Positions 1-8,927 of a DNA stretch of 64,000 nt are shown piece after piece; the stretch's first letter is position 1, and each line of letters opens with the position of its first letter. The translations under genes and the position numbers were made by a program. This DNA is from Bacteroidales bacterium (GTDB lineage: Bacteria; Bacteroidota; Bacteroidia; Bacteroidales; UBA4417). The notes below the pieces were generated by a model that saw nothing but the letters and a program-made list of their open reading frames with translations, was not told the DNA's origin and made no database searches. The stretch lies in NCBI GenBank assembly GCA_016707705.1, contig JADJHD010000023.1:1-64000 (forward strand), written 5' to 3'.

Positions 1-725
1 AGAACGGTATTGGCATTCCTGAATTCCAGTTTCGAACGGTCGAGGATTACATATTCCCCGGCCTGATTGGTACCATCCACAAACACTCTGGCATCCGCAT
101 AAATGCCGTTGGTTGTAAAGCCTTTGTTGGTTACATCTATCAGCTCCAGAGTGGCAGAATCCACGAGAATGATATTATGGGAAAGGTCGCTGTGATCAAC
201 AGTGGTATGACGAAAAGACACCTTGCTCCCACCTGTGGCAAAAATGACCCGCTGGTAAAAATAGGCTTGGGGGATATAAAGATTTGAAGAATCCGCCTGA
301 AGCAGTGCATGATCCCCGAAGAGGTAAATATCTCCGAGTATGGTGGCATTTGCATTTTTGAAGCGAATTTGTCCGCTAAGGGCAATCACTATGGTTCCCT
401 GATAGAACCAGTCGCCGGAAATATTCATGGTATCCAGGACGAAAAGAGTATCTGAATTTGCTGAGCGGGAAGACACTGCAGGCAGTTTTATTTGTCTGCC
501 CCGGGATATGATTCCGGAACTTAGAAGTTGTCCGGCACCCGGCTGTATGGTTGCCTGGCTAATGTTTTGTGAAGGAAATGTTTCGCCTGCCCGGATTCTG
601 GATTCCGCCTCCCGGCTGAGTTCCTGAAGTCCCTGCTGTGGCAGCCGGAAGTTGCTTTGTTGTGAAAAGGATGTAAAGGCGAAAAGGAGGAAGAGGATGG
701 AAAAGAGGATAGATTTGGATGTCAT
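1..725 (-). CDS. Secreted protein, N-terminal part (runs off the left edge)
   Basis: An uninterrupted minus-strand frame runs from an ATG at 725 to the window edge, about 241 codons. It begins with a basic-then-hydrophobic signal peptide (MTSKSILFSILFLLFAF...) with a likely cleavage around SFSQQ. A linker rich in Q, S and R follows. After about residue 100 come short alternating beta-strand segments (for example ISGDWFYQGTIVIALSGQIRF, then GDIYLFGDHALLQADSSNLY) resembling a right-handed parallel beta-helix. The protein is therefore probably exported. No catalytic motif is visible and the C-terminus lies outside the window, so a type IX sorting domain cannot be checked. It is divergent from the aminopeptidase gene on its right. 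Confidence 0.75.
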   Translation of the reverse strand, partial: MTSKSILFSILFLLFAFTSFSQQSNFRLPQQGLQELSREAESRIRAGETFPSQNISQATIQPGAGQLLSSGIISRGRQIKLPAVSSRSANSDTLFVLDTMNISGDWFYQGTIVIALSGQIRFKNANATILGDIYLFGDHALLQADSSNLYIPQAYFYQRVIFATGGSKVSFRHTTVDHSDLSHNIILVDSATLELIDVTNKGFTTNGIYADARVFVDGTNQAGEYVILDRSKLEFRNANTV

Positions 726-800
726 ATGGAGGAAGATATGAGGAGATAACGGAAAAATTTGGAATTTGTTTTGAACGCTGACAGGGTTCAGGGTTCTTCC

Positions 801-808
801 TACCTTTG
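801..808 (+). promoter_or_regulatory. -7 promoter element TACCTTTG
   Basis: This matches the Bacteroidota -7 consensus TAnnTTTG and lies 18 nt upstream of the ATG at 827. It overlaps the alternative TTG start at 806 and so argues against that start. No convincing -33 TTTG at the right distance was seen. Confidence 0.5.
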
Positions 809-826
809 GGTAAAATTTATCAACCT

Positions 827-2272
827 ATGCTACCAGCCCTCAAACTTCTCAAAAAATCAGGGAAATCTGAAAATACAATCCTTTTCGCTTCCAAACCGGA
901 AGCTATTCCTCAATCGCAGCTTACTCCCGAAGAGGCCAGCTACGCCAAAAAACAGCTTGCTGCCAAGGGAAAAGAAACTGTTCTCATCCCCCGCCTGGGC
1001 AAGATACTATTGCTGTGTAAGCCTGAAAAAGGAAAAGTCACAGCAGTCAAGCTTGAAAAATGGAGGAAGAAAGGGGAAAGCATCCTCGCGCTGCTTAATG
1101 AACATAAGATTGGTGAAATCAGTATTATTGATGAAGGTGATCATGCCGAATTAGCATTGGCATTTGCAGAGGGCGTTTTACTGGGCAACTACCAATTCCT
1201 GAAATACAGAAAAGATGCTGAGGAGAAGGAATCTCCGCTCACTTTGGTGAATATCGTTTCCAAAAAGCTGAAAAAGGAAAGCATTGATCAACTCTCCATT
1301 TTGGCTGAGGCTGTCTACCGCTGCCGAACCCTTGTGAATGAGCCCCTTTCGGCGCTTAATGCTGAAGGACTGTCAGCAGAATTCGAAGCAATGGGGCAAG
1401 TTGCCGGAATCAAGGTAGAGGTATTCAACAAGCAACGCATTGAGGCTCTCAGAATGGGAGGTTTGCTGGCTGTAAATCGCGGCAGCATTGATCCGCCGAC
1501 TTTTACAGTTATGGAATATAAACCTGAAAAGCCTGTAAATAAAAAACCACTGGTACTTGTTGGAAAAGGCGTGGTTTACGATACCGGTGGATTGAGTCTG
1601 AAGCCCAGCAGCAGCATGGATACCATGAAATGCGACATGGCCGGTTCAGCTGCAGCCGCAGGCGCCATTTACGCCATTGCCAAAGCCGGCTTGCCGGTTC
1701 ATGTTGTAGCACTTATGCCGGCCACCGACAATCGTCCTGATGGGAATGCATATGTCCCGGGAGATGTGATTCACATGATGGATGAAACAACCGTAGAAGT
1801 TCTGAACACTGATGCTGAAGGCCGACTTATTCTTGCAGATGCATTAACCTATGCCAAGCGTTATGACCCAATGCTGGTAATTGATCTCGCTACCCTGACA
1901 GGAGCAGCGCATGCAGCGATTGGTAAATATGGGATGGTTGCAGTGCAGTCGGGAGCCAGGAAGCATATGGAAAAGCTGAAGGAGACAGGCTTGCAGGTGC
2001 ATGAGCGCATTGCAGAGTTTCCTTTCTGGGACGAATATGGCGAACTGCTGAAGAGTGAGGTTGCTGATCTGAAAAATATAGGCGGTCCTTATGCCGGCGC
2101 TATCACAGCCGGAAAATTTCTGCATCATTTTACCGATTATCCATGGATTCACCTGGATATCGCAGGACCAGCATTTCTGGATAAAAAAGACGGCTATCGC
2201 AGTTCAGGGGGAACGGCTGTTGGTGTTAGGCTACTTTTTGAATTTGCACGCAACTTGGGAAAGAAAAGCTAA
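827..2272 (+). CDS. pepA: Leucyl aminopeptidase (M17 family)
   Basis: A cytosolic dizinc aminopeptidase that releases N-terminal residues from peptides, 481 aa from the ATG at 827. The frame is also open from a TTG at 806, but the -7 element covers that site. The M17 metal and catalytic residues are all present: K and D in GKGVVYDTGG, the catalytic K in LSLKP, D in MKCDMAG, and D, E and R in NTDAEGRL at residues 327-334. The N-terminal third is the poorly conserved regulatory domain typical of M17. The gene ends convergently with the DUF1801 gene. An 8-bp inverted repeat (2268-2275/2317-2324) contains both stop codons. Confidence 0.9.
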   Translation: MLPALKLLKKSGKSENTILFASKPEAIPQSQLTPEEASYAKKQLAAKGKETVLIPRLGKILLLCKPEKGKVTAVKLEKWRKKGESILALLNEHKIGEISIIDEGDHAELALAFAEGVLLGNYQFLKYRKDAEEKESPLTLVNIVSKKLKKESIDQLSILAEAVYRCRTLVNEPLSALNAEGLSAEFEAMGQVAGIKVEVFNKQRIEALRMGGLLAVNRGSIDPPTFTVMEYKPEKPVNKKPLVLVGKGVVYDTGGLSLKPSSSMDTMKCDMAGSAAAAGAIYAIAKAGLPVHVVALMPATDNRPDGNAYVPGDVIHMMDETTVEVLNTDAEGRLILADALTYAKRYDPMLVIDLATLTGAAHAAIGKYGMVAVQSGARKHMEKLKETGLQVHERIAEFPFWDEYGELLKSEVADLKNIGGPYAGAITAGKFLHHFTDYPWIHLDIAGPAFLDKKDGYRSSGGTAVGVRLLFEFARNLGKKS

Positions 2273-2319
2273 GTCGAAGCAACCAATTCAAGCTTTCAGG
2301 AATTATCTATTGGCCTGAC

Positions 2320-2757
2320 TTAGCAATATGGACAGGCAGTCACCTCTGCACTTTTGTACCAGGTGTGGCCATTTTTGCATTTCCGTTTGGCTTTTCGAAG
2401 TCTGGTCAATTCCTGATTCTCCTGAACCCTGAATTTTACGATTCTGCTTATCAGTTCCAGCGGCATCGGCTGATCCAATGGAAACTGAACAGCACCTTTG
2501 GACTGCTTATATATTGAAAGTTCAGCCTTGAAGGCTTCTATTCCGCTGGGTACAGGATAAAATCCGATATGGCTCTTCCATCCGGCAAAATGAACCAGGT
2601 TGCCTTCCAGAACGAAGGTTGGCATGCCATATTTCATGGCTTCTGTAGCATCAGGTGCAGCCTCATGAATGGCGGACCTTACCTGTTCAAGTAAAAGCCG
2701 GATTTCGGCAGGAAAACCACTGATATAAGCATCGATGGTTGGAATGTCGGTTTCCAT
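2320..2757 (-). CDS. DUF1801 (YdhG-like) protein with C-terminal zinc-ribbon-like tail
   Basis: A 145-aa protein. Residues about 5-115 match the DUF1801/YdhG fold seen in many small Bacteroidota proteins: an ...AAPDATEAMKYGMPTF... core, then HFAGWKSHIGFYP and a KGAVQFPLDQPMP loop. The last 25 residues are unusual. A basic stretch (LRKAKRKC) leads into C-x3-H and then CPYC, which looks like a small metal-binding ribbon. Function is unknown; family members have been compared to frataxin-like folds. Start is ATG at 2757. It stands alone between the convergent aminopeptidase gene and the DoxX gene, which is on the same strand about 80 nt upstream. Confidence 0.75.
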   Translation of the reverse strand: METDIPTIDAYISGFPAEIRLLLEQVRSAIHEAAPDATEAMKYGMPTFVLEGNLVHFAGWKSHIGFYPVPSGIEAFKAELSIYKQSKGAVQFPLDQPMPLELISRIVKFRVQENQELTRLRKAKRKCKNGHTWYKSAEVTACPYC

Positions 2758-2838
2758 ATAATTGAAATTGAAGGATTAGCGCGAATATTCTCCATGCCAA
2801 TCAAATGTAAAGAATGCTGTAAAAATAAGAAAGAAGCC

Positions 2839-3216
2839 TTATCTGATCATCGGAAGGTACTTTTCCCTGTTCTCAAATATTACCCAGAGGTGAATAGCAA
2901 GAAGTACCAATGCTACCGGCAAACCTGAAGGAGCTACGAGGATGTGGGTCAATAGAATTCCAATCATAATCGGAAAGAGAATTATTGCTCCCAGTGCCCT
3001 GAACTTAGGGATCATGAAGAGGATTCCACCAATTATTTCGGCACAGGCGACCAATGGCATCAGCCAGCCAATCTGCATCATGGCGGCGTCCAGGTTCTTC
3101 ATGGGTTCCGGCATATCTGCAGGCATGGGAATATACTGGAAGATCTTATTAAGTCCAGCGTTGAGGAACATTAATCCAAAAAGGATGCTCAGGATAAGGA
3201 GGATTTTGTTTTTCAT
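2839..3216 (-). CDS. DoxX-like integral membrane protein
   Basis: A 125-aa protein with four predicted membrane helices (about residues 3-25, 50-70, 75-95, 97-115). It has the DoxX-family features LFGLMFLNAGLNK in helix 1 and MPLVACAEIIGGILF in helix 2. DoxX relatives are small inner-membrane proteins sometimes linked to redox stress or quinone oxidoreduction. No partner gene is present here. It could be cotranscribed with the downstream DUF1801 gene (81-nt gap, same strand). Confidence 0.8.
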   Translation of the reverse strand: MKNKILLILSILFGLMFLNAGLNKIFQYIPMPADMPEPMKNLDAAMMQIGWLMPLVACAEIIGGILFMIPKFRALGAIILFPIMIGILLTHILVAPSGLPVALVLLAIHLWVIFENREKYLPMIR

Positions 3217-3249
3217 GGTGAGGGGTTGAGGGATTAGAGTCAGGTGATG

Positions 3250-3317
3250 GGATGATAAAAGACAAAAGGAAAAAGATAAAAGACAAAAGACAAAAGGAAA
3301 AAGACAAAAGATAAAAG
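3250..3317. repeat. Purine-rich short tandem repeat
   Basis: Degenerate alternation of GATAAAAG, GACAAAAG and GGAAAAA units directly upstream of the DoxX gene, in a stretch without coding features. From 3318 to 3455 I see only an ordinary AT-rich spacer with an imperfect CGCAGATT/CGCTGATT repeat. Confidence 0.7.
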
Positions 3318-3455
3318 TGGCGAAAGTGGGAAATCATGCGATTGTCATTCGGTGGTTTTGGACGAAAATCATCGATTTTGCAAATTGGGTTCTCGCTGAT
3401 TTACGCAGATTAAAATGCAGATTTTCGCTGATTAATATTTCCCAAAACAACTGAA

Positions 3456-3609
3456 TGACTATTGTCTGACCATTGTCTTACTATTGTTTGACGATTGTTT
3501 GACGATTGAATGACTATTGCCTGACAACTGTCTGACTATTGCCTGACTATTGCCTGACTATTGTCTGACTATTGTTTGACGATTGAATGACTATTGTCTG
3601 ACTATCGTC
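3456..3609. repeat. 11-bp tandem repeat array, 14 units
   Basis: Exactly 14 contiguous 11-nt units with consensus TGACTATTGTC (variants TGACGATTGTT, TGACTATTGCC, TGACGATTGAA). It is non-coding on both strands and lies between the DoxX and TfoX-like genes. The period is close to one helical turn. Units have no spacers, so it is not a CRISPR array. Confidence 0.9.
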
Positions 3610-3687
3610 CTACCCACAGCAGTACAGGTTTATAGAAACCGATATGTTTTAGAAAAGTTCAATTACACTTGTTGGAGCCGGGGTTTT

Positions 3688-3999
3688 CTATTTTAGCTGG
3701 CTAACATAATCGATGGCAAGTTTAGCGAACTTCGGCCATAGGGTGTGATAGGCATAGGGAAGCTGTATCCATTCTTTCATGGGTCTGTTTTTGCCTGAAG
3801 GGTCGAATTGTCTGGCTCCATCAAGACTGAGGGCTTCATTAAGTGCATCCCCGGAAAGCTTGAAAATCATGGTATCAGCAGAAAAGCAAACATAGGCCTT
3901 GGTTCCGATCTTGAAGCAGGGCACTCCGAACATCTGGCTTTTCACTGATCCTTCAAGATTGTTGCAGGCATTGTTAAAGGCGCTTTCGGCTGGACTCAT
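3688..3999 (-). CDS. TfoX N-terminal-domain family protein
   Basis: A 103-aa single-domain protein matching the TfoX N-terminal domain: KSQMFGVPCFKIGTKAYV near residues 20-37, a short beta-sheet, then an amphipathic helical end (WPKFAKLAIDYVSQL). In gammaproteobacteria the two-domain TfoX/Sxy controls competence. Single-domain relatives in Bacteroidota are of unknown function and should not be assumed to regulate competence. Start is ATG at 3999, just after the terminator of the upstream minus-strand unit, so it probably has its own promoter. Confidence 0.8.
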   Translation of the reverse strand: MSPAESAFNNACNNLEGSVKSQMFGVPCFKIGTKAYVCFSADTMIFKLSGDALNEALSLDGARQFDPSGKNRPMKEWIQLPYAYHTLWPKFAKLAIDYVSQLK

Positions 4000-4040
4000 A
4001 CAAAATGGATTTTGGAGGCATACTCGATTTGAGCAAGAAA

Positions 4041-4080
4041 AAGTTACTAAAAAACAAGACAGCAGGTTGCCCTGCTGTCT
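4041..4080 (-). terminator. Intrinsic terminator for the 8685-4222 transcription unit
   Basis: A perfect 10-bp stem, AGACAGCAGG (4057-4066) with CCTGCTGTCT (4071-4080) and a 4-nt loop. Read on the minus strand it is followed directly by CTTGTTTTTTAG, a T-rich tract. It lies between the stop of the 89-aa gene and the start of the TfoX-like gene. Confidence 0.8.
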
Positions 4081-4221
4081 GGAATATTTTACTATACATA
4101 AAAGAATCCCTGAAAGTCATTGCCCGGGTGGGACAGGCGTATATCCGTCCTTCAGGGGTTTCGGATATCAAAAGATTTGGGGGAAATTTGGTATTTCTGG
4201 TTATTTAAAGGTTTACGATTG

Positions 4222-4491
4222 TTAGCAAACTAAGATTTCCTCATCTTTAGGTTGAACTTCTTCTGCGATTCTTTCTACCTCTTCGAAATCAGGCAGGGGG
4301 AAAGCATAATTAAGTCCATAATCCTTTTCCGGGCAATTATTCATCTTATTCGACCCTGTTGAGTATTCATCCTCGCTTTCACTTCCGGTTTCAAACAACA
4401 GGAAATCACTATGATTGCATGTAGAGAAAATAAGAAGAGCCGAAAGGACTTCCGGCTTCGTGATTTGTCCGAAATCAGTAATCGAGATCAT
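4222..4491 (-). CDS. Small acidic protein of unknown function
   Basis: An 89-aa frame with ATG start at 4491, downstream of the response regulator on the same strand and ahead of a good terminator. This suggests it is the last gene of the two-component unit. It has a mildly hydrophobic N-terminal third, a very acidic middle and end (ESEDEY, DFEEVERIAEEVQPKDEE), scattered cysteines, and a C-terminal ILVC. No signal peptide or family is recognised. A ribosomally made peptide precursor is conceivable from size and the terminal Cys, but no modification or export gene is nearby. It may also be spurious. Confidence 0.4.
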   Translation of the reverse strand: MISITDFGQITKPEVLSALLIFSTCNHSDFLLFETGSESEDEYSTGSNKMNNCPEKDYGLNYAFPLPDFEEVERIAEEVQPKDEEILVC

Positions 4492-4655
4492 TGGAGTAAG
4501 AGTAAATGCCTAGTCTGTAAGTACATCGGCCCCCTTTGAGTTCTGGAAGAAGGGAGGCCATTACGAATTCAAAAGTAGACTTACTCAAAGGCCATAACAA
4601 TAGCCCAAACAGGTCATTTTATAGAAATAAATACGATAGATGAATCGGACTGCAA

Positions 4656-5279
4656 TCAGACCAGCTTTTCCTTAAGAGCTTTCGCTACAGCTTGTGCCTT
4701 GGAATGCACCTGCAGTTTCTCATAAATATTCTTGATATGATTCCTGACAGTTTGGGTACTGATAAAGAGTTTGTCAGCTATTTTATCCGTTGAGATACCT
4801 TCAGTTATCAATGCAAGAATTTCCTTTTCTCTGGGCGTTAAATGATTGGTATCCTGAACAGTGGCTGCAGGCTTAAAGAATGCCAGCACCTGTCGTGCCA
4901 CCATAGGTGTTAGCGCGGCACCACCTTCATAAACCTGCTGAATTGAATCCAGAATTCTCGGAGGTGCTGTTTTTTTGAGGATATATCCGTCAGCACCGTT
5001 ACGAATAGCCTGCATAATATGGTACTCATCTTCCAGGATGGTCAGCATGATGATTTTCTGATCAGGAAATCTGGATCTAAATTCCGGAATAGCATCAATA
5101 CCTGATTGTCCAGGCAGATTGATATCCAGAAGCAACACATCAGCGGGTTCTTGTTTCCAGGCGTCTTCAACTGAGGAGCACGCCCACAAGACTGAAAAAT
5201 CAGAATAGGAAGCAATTAGAAAACACAGGCTTTGCCTGAATTCTGAATGATCTTCAACTATTCCAATCCGGATAGACAT
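4656..5279 (-). CDS. NarL/FixJ-type response regulator
   Basis: A 207-aa two-domain regulator. The receiver domain (residues 1-120) has acidic pocket E9-D10, phosphoacceptor D52 in LLLDINLPG, T80 and K102. The C-terminal LuxR-type helix-turn-helix begins LTPREKEILALI, with recognition helix STQTVRNHIKNIYEKL. It is the cytoplasmic output partner of the histidine kinase encoded 64 nt upstream on the same strand. Targets are unknown. Such HisKA_3/NarL pairs usually act as sensor and transcription factor. Confidence 0.93.
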   Translation of the reverse strand: MSIRIGIVEDHSEFRQSLCFLIASYSDFSVLWACSSVEDAWKQEPADVLLLDINLPGQSGIDAIPEFRSRFPDQKIIMLTILEDEYHIMQAIRNGADGYILKKTAPPRILDSIQQVYEGGAALTPMVARQVLAFFKPAATVQDTNHLTPREKEILALITEGISTDKIADKLFISTQTVRNHIKNIYEKLQVHSKAQAVAKALKEKLV

Positions 5280-5343
5280 TTTTACAATATTAAAAGGCAG
5301 GCAAGTTAGACATTTGTCAAGTGGATTCTATAGCCTATTCAGG

Positions 5344-8300
5344 TCATATCCTGAAGTGAATCTGCAATTTAGTACCTGATCCTGGAGTAGAATCAATTTT
5401 TAGCATGATACCTGACTCCGACGCTCTTTTGTTCATATTCAACAAACCATTCCCCTGATGCTTATCTTCATTTGACAGTGCCAATTTATCGAAGCCTGCA
5501 CCATTATCCCTGAGGAATATATCGCAATCCTTCCCATCCACAACAGCCCTGAATTCAACTTTAGTAGCTGCAGCATGCTTTATGATATTATGAGCCCCTT
5601 CCTTCAGAATCAAGAAGGCATCATTCCTGAGTTTTTCAGGAAGAATAACGTATTCTTCAGGAACTGCAATATGGTAACTGAATTCAACACCCGATTCGGA
5701 GAATATTTCCTGCATCTGATTACAGGTTTTTGCCAGCAGACTCTGAAGGGAATCATTGCGTGGAGAGGTCATCCAGATAATATCCGAAATGGACTGAAGA
5801 GCATCCTGGGTAAGGCTATTGACTTTTTCGGAAAGGACCTGCTTGTCCATGACTGCTGCCGGACCCTGCTTTGCGAGTGAGTTGGCATAAATGGAGATGC
5901 TTCCAAGAGTAGAAGCCAGATCATCATGCAAGTCCCGGGAAAGTTTCTCTCTTAAATCTTGTTTCTCCTTGAGTGCCATTCGTCTGACCAGGAATAGCTC
6001 AATATACAAATGCAGAATAAGCATGAGTCCAAAAGCCAGGAGTGGTGCAATAAAGAAAGCAACACTGTATGCTGAGAACAGATAATAGCGGTTTATAAAC
6101 AGGGAAATGAGAAGGATGGAAATGCTGATGCTCCACTTAATGAGTGTTGCCTGACGGTTTATTTTTCGGCTGAAGCGTGCATAAAGAAGAGTCAAAAGAA
6201 CAAGAAAAAGTATTTTGGCAATTTCCGGCCTGTTTTCTCTGTCATAAAACAATCTGAAGATCCATTTTCTACTTAAGGTGAGGAAAGCAGCAGAACCCTT
6301 TTGCTCCTCAATTAAATACCTTTCACCGGATTTTATCCCATCCACCCTGATGCTATCCCCTGAAGCCGGAAAAAAAATCACGGCATAATAGGCTCTTGCA
6401 GCATCCAGGCCTACAATAATTTCCTTTGAAGAGCAGGAACTATAGCCACCGCCTCCACTTATCTCCCGAAATGCACATAGAGAATCAGGCTTCACTTTAT
6501 CCTTTGAAGTTCTATACAGCCAGAATTTGGCGCCAATAGCATCCCTGTTCGATTTAGTCCCTTTTAGTTCAAAAACTGCAGAGTTGACCTTGCCTGAGAT
6601 ATTCAGGAACAATTGGCTATTTCCGTTTATGTAGTTGGCCGCATAGAAATCAATATCACCATCGTTATCCATATCACCGACAGCGCATCCGGTTCCATAG
6701 CCTGAGGCTTCTGCTCCATAAACTGCTGTTACATCTTCAAAACTTTTACCAAAAAGATTTCTGAATAGGATATTCTCCCCAACATTTGTAAGATACAAGT
6801 CCTGATATCCATCCAGGTCAAAATCAGCAAAAGCTGCCCCATTGCTCATCAAAGCCTTAGATTGAAAATATCTTGAACTCTGATCCTGCATCATGCCATT
6901 TCCGGGGTTAATATAGAGCTTATTGGGTGTATTGCGATTGGCAATAAACAAGTCCATATTCCCGTCATTGTTTACATCAGCAAACACGACAGCATTGCTT
7001 TTTGAGGGAGTTGCCAGGGACAGATCCGTTTGAACAGTGATATCACGAAAATGCACTTTACCGGATCCGGATTCATTAATGTACAGTCGATTACATGGAT
7101 ACCAGAATGAAACGCAGAGATCCGGAAGTCCATCATTGTTTATATCAGAAAACGAGGCACACATTCCTCCGCTTATTGAGGAAAGTCCGGAAGCCTTGGT
7201 AACATCAGTGAAATGAGCTGTCCCATCATTCAGGAATAATCTGTTTGACCCTTGTTCGCTGGTAACAAACAGATCCAGATCGCCATCATTGTCAATGTCG
7301 GCAAACGCACCTGCATTGGAGCGGTTCATATCGTCACATGCCCTGTTTAGCTGATCGGCGACATTTCTGAATACGCCTTCTCCATTATTAAGCAAAAATT
7401 TATTGGAACCGTTCAGATAACTAATATAAAGATCAGGATCACCATCATTATCTGCATCAGCAGTCGTGACTCCAAGTTTCAGCTCAGAAAAGGCATTCGT
7501 AGTGCCGGGGACAGATACCCCTGTTGCATTGCGGCTTTCAGCTTCATCCGAGAATCCATAAAGTGCTGAAAGACGATCCTGTCCACTCAGATTATTCATA
7601 TACAACCGATTGAGGTTATATATACATACTGAATAAATATCCTTTCGTTTATCTCCGTTAAAGTCTGCAATCGCAACCCCATACTCATCATCTGCTTCAA
7701 CACCATAATTTACCAGTTTCCCTGAAGAAAAGCCTATCCCTTCTTCAGTATAACTGACAAATTTCCTCTGACCAGCATAAAGCAGGCGACCATTGTTTCC
7801 CGCTGCCCATATTCCATCTGAAGTGGCACAGATGCCTGCCAGATCCTCTTCACACGCCCTGGGAAGAAGCTTTAATTCTCCGTTCTTCCATTCAAGCATC
7901 AATCCCTTTGCTCCAGCCATCAGAAGTGAGCGATCCGGCAATAATGTGATGGATTTCAACTGTTTAAATCTGCTGTCGCGATGTAGTAAACGGCTTCCCT
8001 CAGGAGTTATTTCCTCCAGCCTGTCACCTACCAATGCATAACCAAGTTCGGAATTGATAAATGTAATATCTGTAGTTTGAGCTCCCTTGAAAAACTCAAT
8101 GTATTGTCCGCCTTTGTAGTGGTACAACTCCCCCATGAAACTGGCAGCCCAGAATGCATCAGGTTTTGTTCCATATAACTTGTTGATCGAACCACGAGTT
8201 GGTGAGGGTTTCAGATTGACAAACTCCCCTTTTGAATAAATGGCTATGTCAACGTCAGATGCCAGTATTCCAAAGTCCTTGTTTGGGAAATACATGGCTG

Positions 8301-8685
8301 TGATGAAGTTGGAAAAAGGCGGTTGAATATTCTCTGTGATGCCTTCATGGTAATGATAGAGCAGACAGGTATATGTCTCCTGATTCACACTTAACCAGAT
8401 ATCCCGTGGATTTACAGGATGAAATTGATATATCTTGCCAGCCACCGGAAAATTCAGTCTTTGCCACTTATCATTCTGAATACTGAATATCTTATCGGAC
8501 AGAAAGTATTCATTGCCCTCATAATCAACCTTTAACTGCAAGATATCGGCCTTTGTTCCTGAGTTGACCTTAAAAAAGCTCTGACAGTTTCCGGATTGTA
8601 TCAGAAAAATGAGAATAATGGAAAGCAAACCCTTAAGCGATAAGGAATACGAGCAAGCAGAAAAGGATTTTCTCAATATCATCAT
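5344..8685 (-). CDS. Histidine kinase with FG-GAP and ASPIC/UnbV (CRTAC1-like) ectodomain
   Basis: A 1113-aa membrane sensor. The signal peptide is followed by about 300 residues of beta-propeller-like repeats. From about 325 to 695 there is a series of FG-GAP/VCBS-type repeats with Ca-binding-like DxDxDGD motifs (DADNDGDPDLY, DIDNDGDLDLF, DVNNDGNMDLF, DMDNDGDIDFY). Residues about 700-790 match ASPIC/UnbV (NRDAIGAKF, then REISGGGGYSS). Three or four membrane helices follow (about 805-900), then a HisKA_3 domain (SRDLHDDLAS, phospho-His H920) and a HATPase_c domain (DNGAGFD, GNGLLNMNKRA). FG-GAP plus ASPIC/UnbV normally forms secreted CRTAC1-like proteins, so its use as a kinase sensor is unusual. 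The ligand is unknown. It pairs with the regulator at 4656-5279. Confidence 0.9.
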   Translation of the reverse strand: MMILRKSFSACSYSLSLKGLLSIILIFLIQSGNCQSFFKVNSGTKADILQLKVDYEGNEYFLSDKIFSIQNDKWQRLNFPVAGKIYQFHPVNPRDIWLSVNQETYTCLLYHYHEGITENIQPPFSNFITAMYFPNKDFGILASDVDIAIYSKGEFVNLKPSPTRGSINKLYGTKPDAFWAASFMGELYHYKGGQYIEFFKGAQTTDITFINSELGYALVGDRLEEITPEGSRLLHRDSRFKQLKSITLLPDRSLLMAGAKGLMLEWKNGELKLLPRACEEDLAGICATSDGIWAAGNNGRLLYAGQRKFVSYTEEGIGFSSGKLVNYGVEADDEYGVAIADFNGDKRKDIYSVCIYNLNRLYMNNLSGQDRLSALYGFSDEAESRNATGVSVPGTTNAFSELKLGVTTADADNDGDPDLYISYLNGSNKFLLNNGEGVFRNVADQLNRACDDMNRSNAGAFADIDNDGDLDLFVTSEQGSNRLFLNDGTAHFTDVTKASGLSSISGGMCASFSDINNDGLPDLCVSFWYPCNRLYINESGSGKVHFRDITVQTDLSLATPSKSNAVVFADVNNDGNMDLFIANRNTPNKLYINPGNGMMQDQSSRYFQSKALMSNGAAFADFDLDGYQDLYLTNVGENILFRNLFGKSFEDVTAVYGAEASGYGTGCAVGDMDNDGDIDFYAANYINGNSQLFLNISGKVNSAVFELKGTKSNRDAIGAKFWLYRTSKDKVKPDSLCAFREISGGGGYSSCSSKEIIVGLDAARAYYAVIFFPASGDSIRVDGIKSGERYLIEEQKGSAAFLTLSRKWIFRLFYDRENRPEIAKILFLVLLTLLYARFSRKINRQATLIKWSISISILLISLFINRYYLFSAYSVAFFIAPLLAFGLMLILHLYIELFLVRRMALKEKQDLREKLSRDLHDDLASTLGSISIYANSLAKQGPAAVMDKQVLSEKVNSLTQDALQSISDIIWMTSPRNDSLQSLLAKTCNQMQEIFSESGVEFSYHIAVPEEYVILPEKLRNDAFLILKEGAHNIIKHAAATKVEFRAVVDGKDCDIFLRDNGAGFDKLALSNEDKHQGNGLLNMNKRASESGIMLKIDSTPGSGTKLQIHFRI

Positions 8686-8927
8686 TTATCAGAGATGTGA
8701 ACTTCCGACATTATATTGCTTAGCAGCCACTGCACAGGCGTACCTCCAAAGGTAGTAAATTCAATACTTGCTAATATTCTGTAATTTTATCCGATTCATT
8801 TTAACGATCAGAATATAGAGATCAAAGGATGGATTTGATATTCAGGACTGAGTGAATTTTTCTTAGCATTTTTGTGCTCTATTGTATCATTAGCCATTGT
8901 TGATTTCCCTACCCAAAAACAGCAACC

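Noticed and set aside
3456..3609. CRISPR-like array
   Set aside because: Units are 11 bp and contiguous, with no spacers and no cas genes in the window.
3688..3999. Competence regulator TfoX
   Set aside because: Only the N-terminal domain is present and no competence genes are nearby, so a competence role is not supported.
4529..4560. Hairpin between the response regulator and the 89-aa gene as a terminator
   Set aside because: The stem has a bulge and there is no T tract on the minus strand, so I do not call it a terminator.
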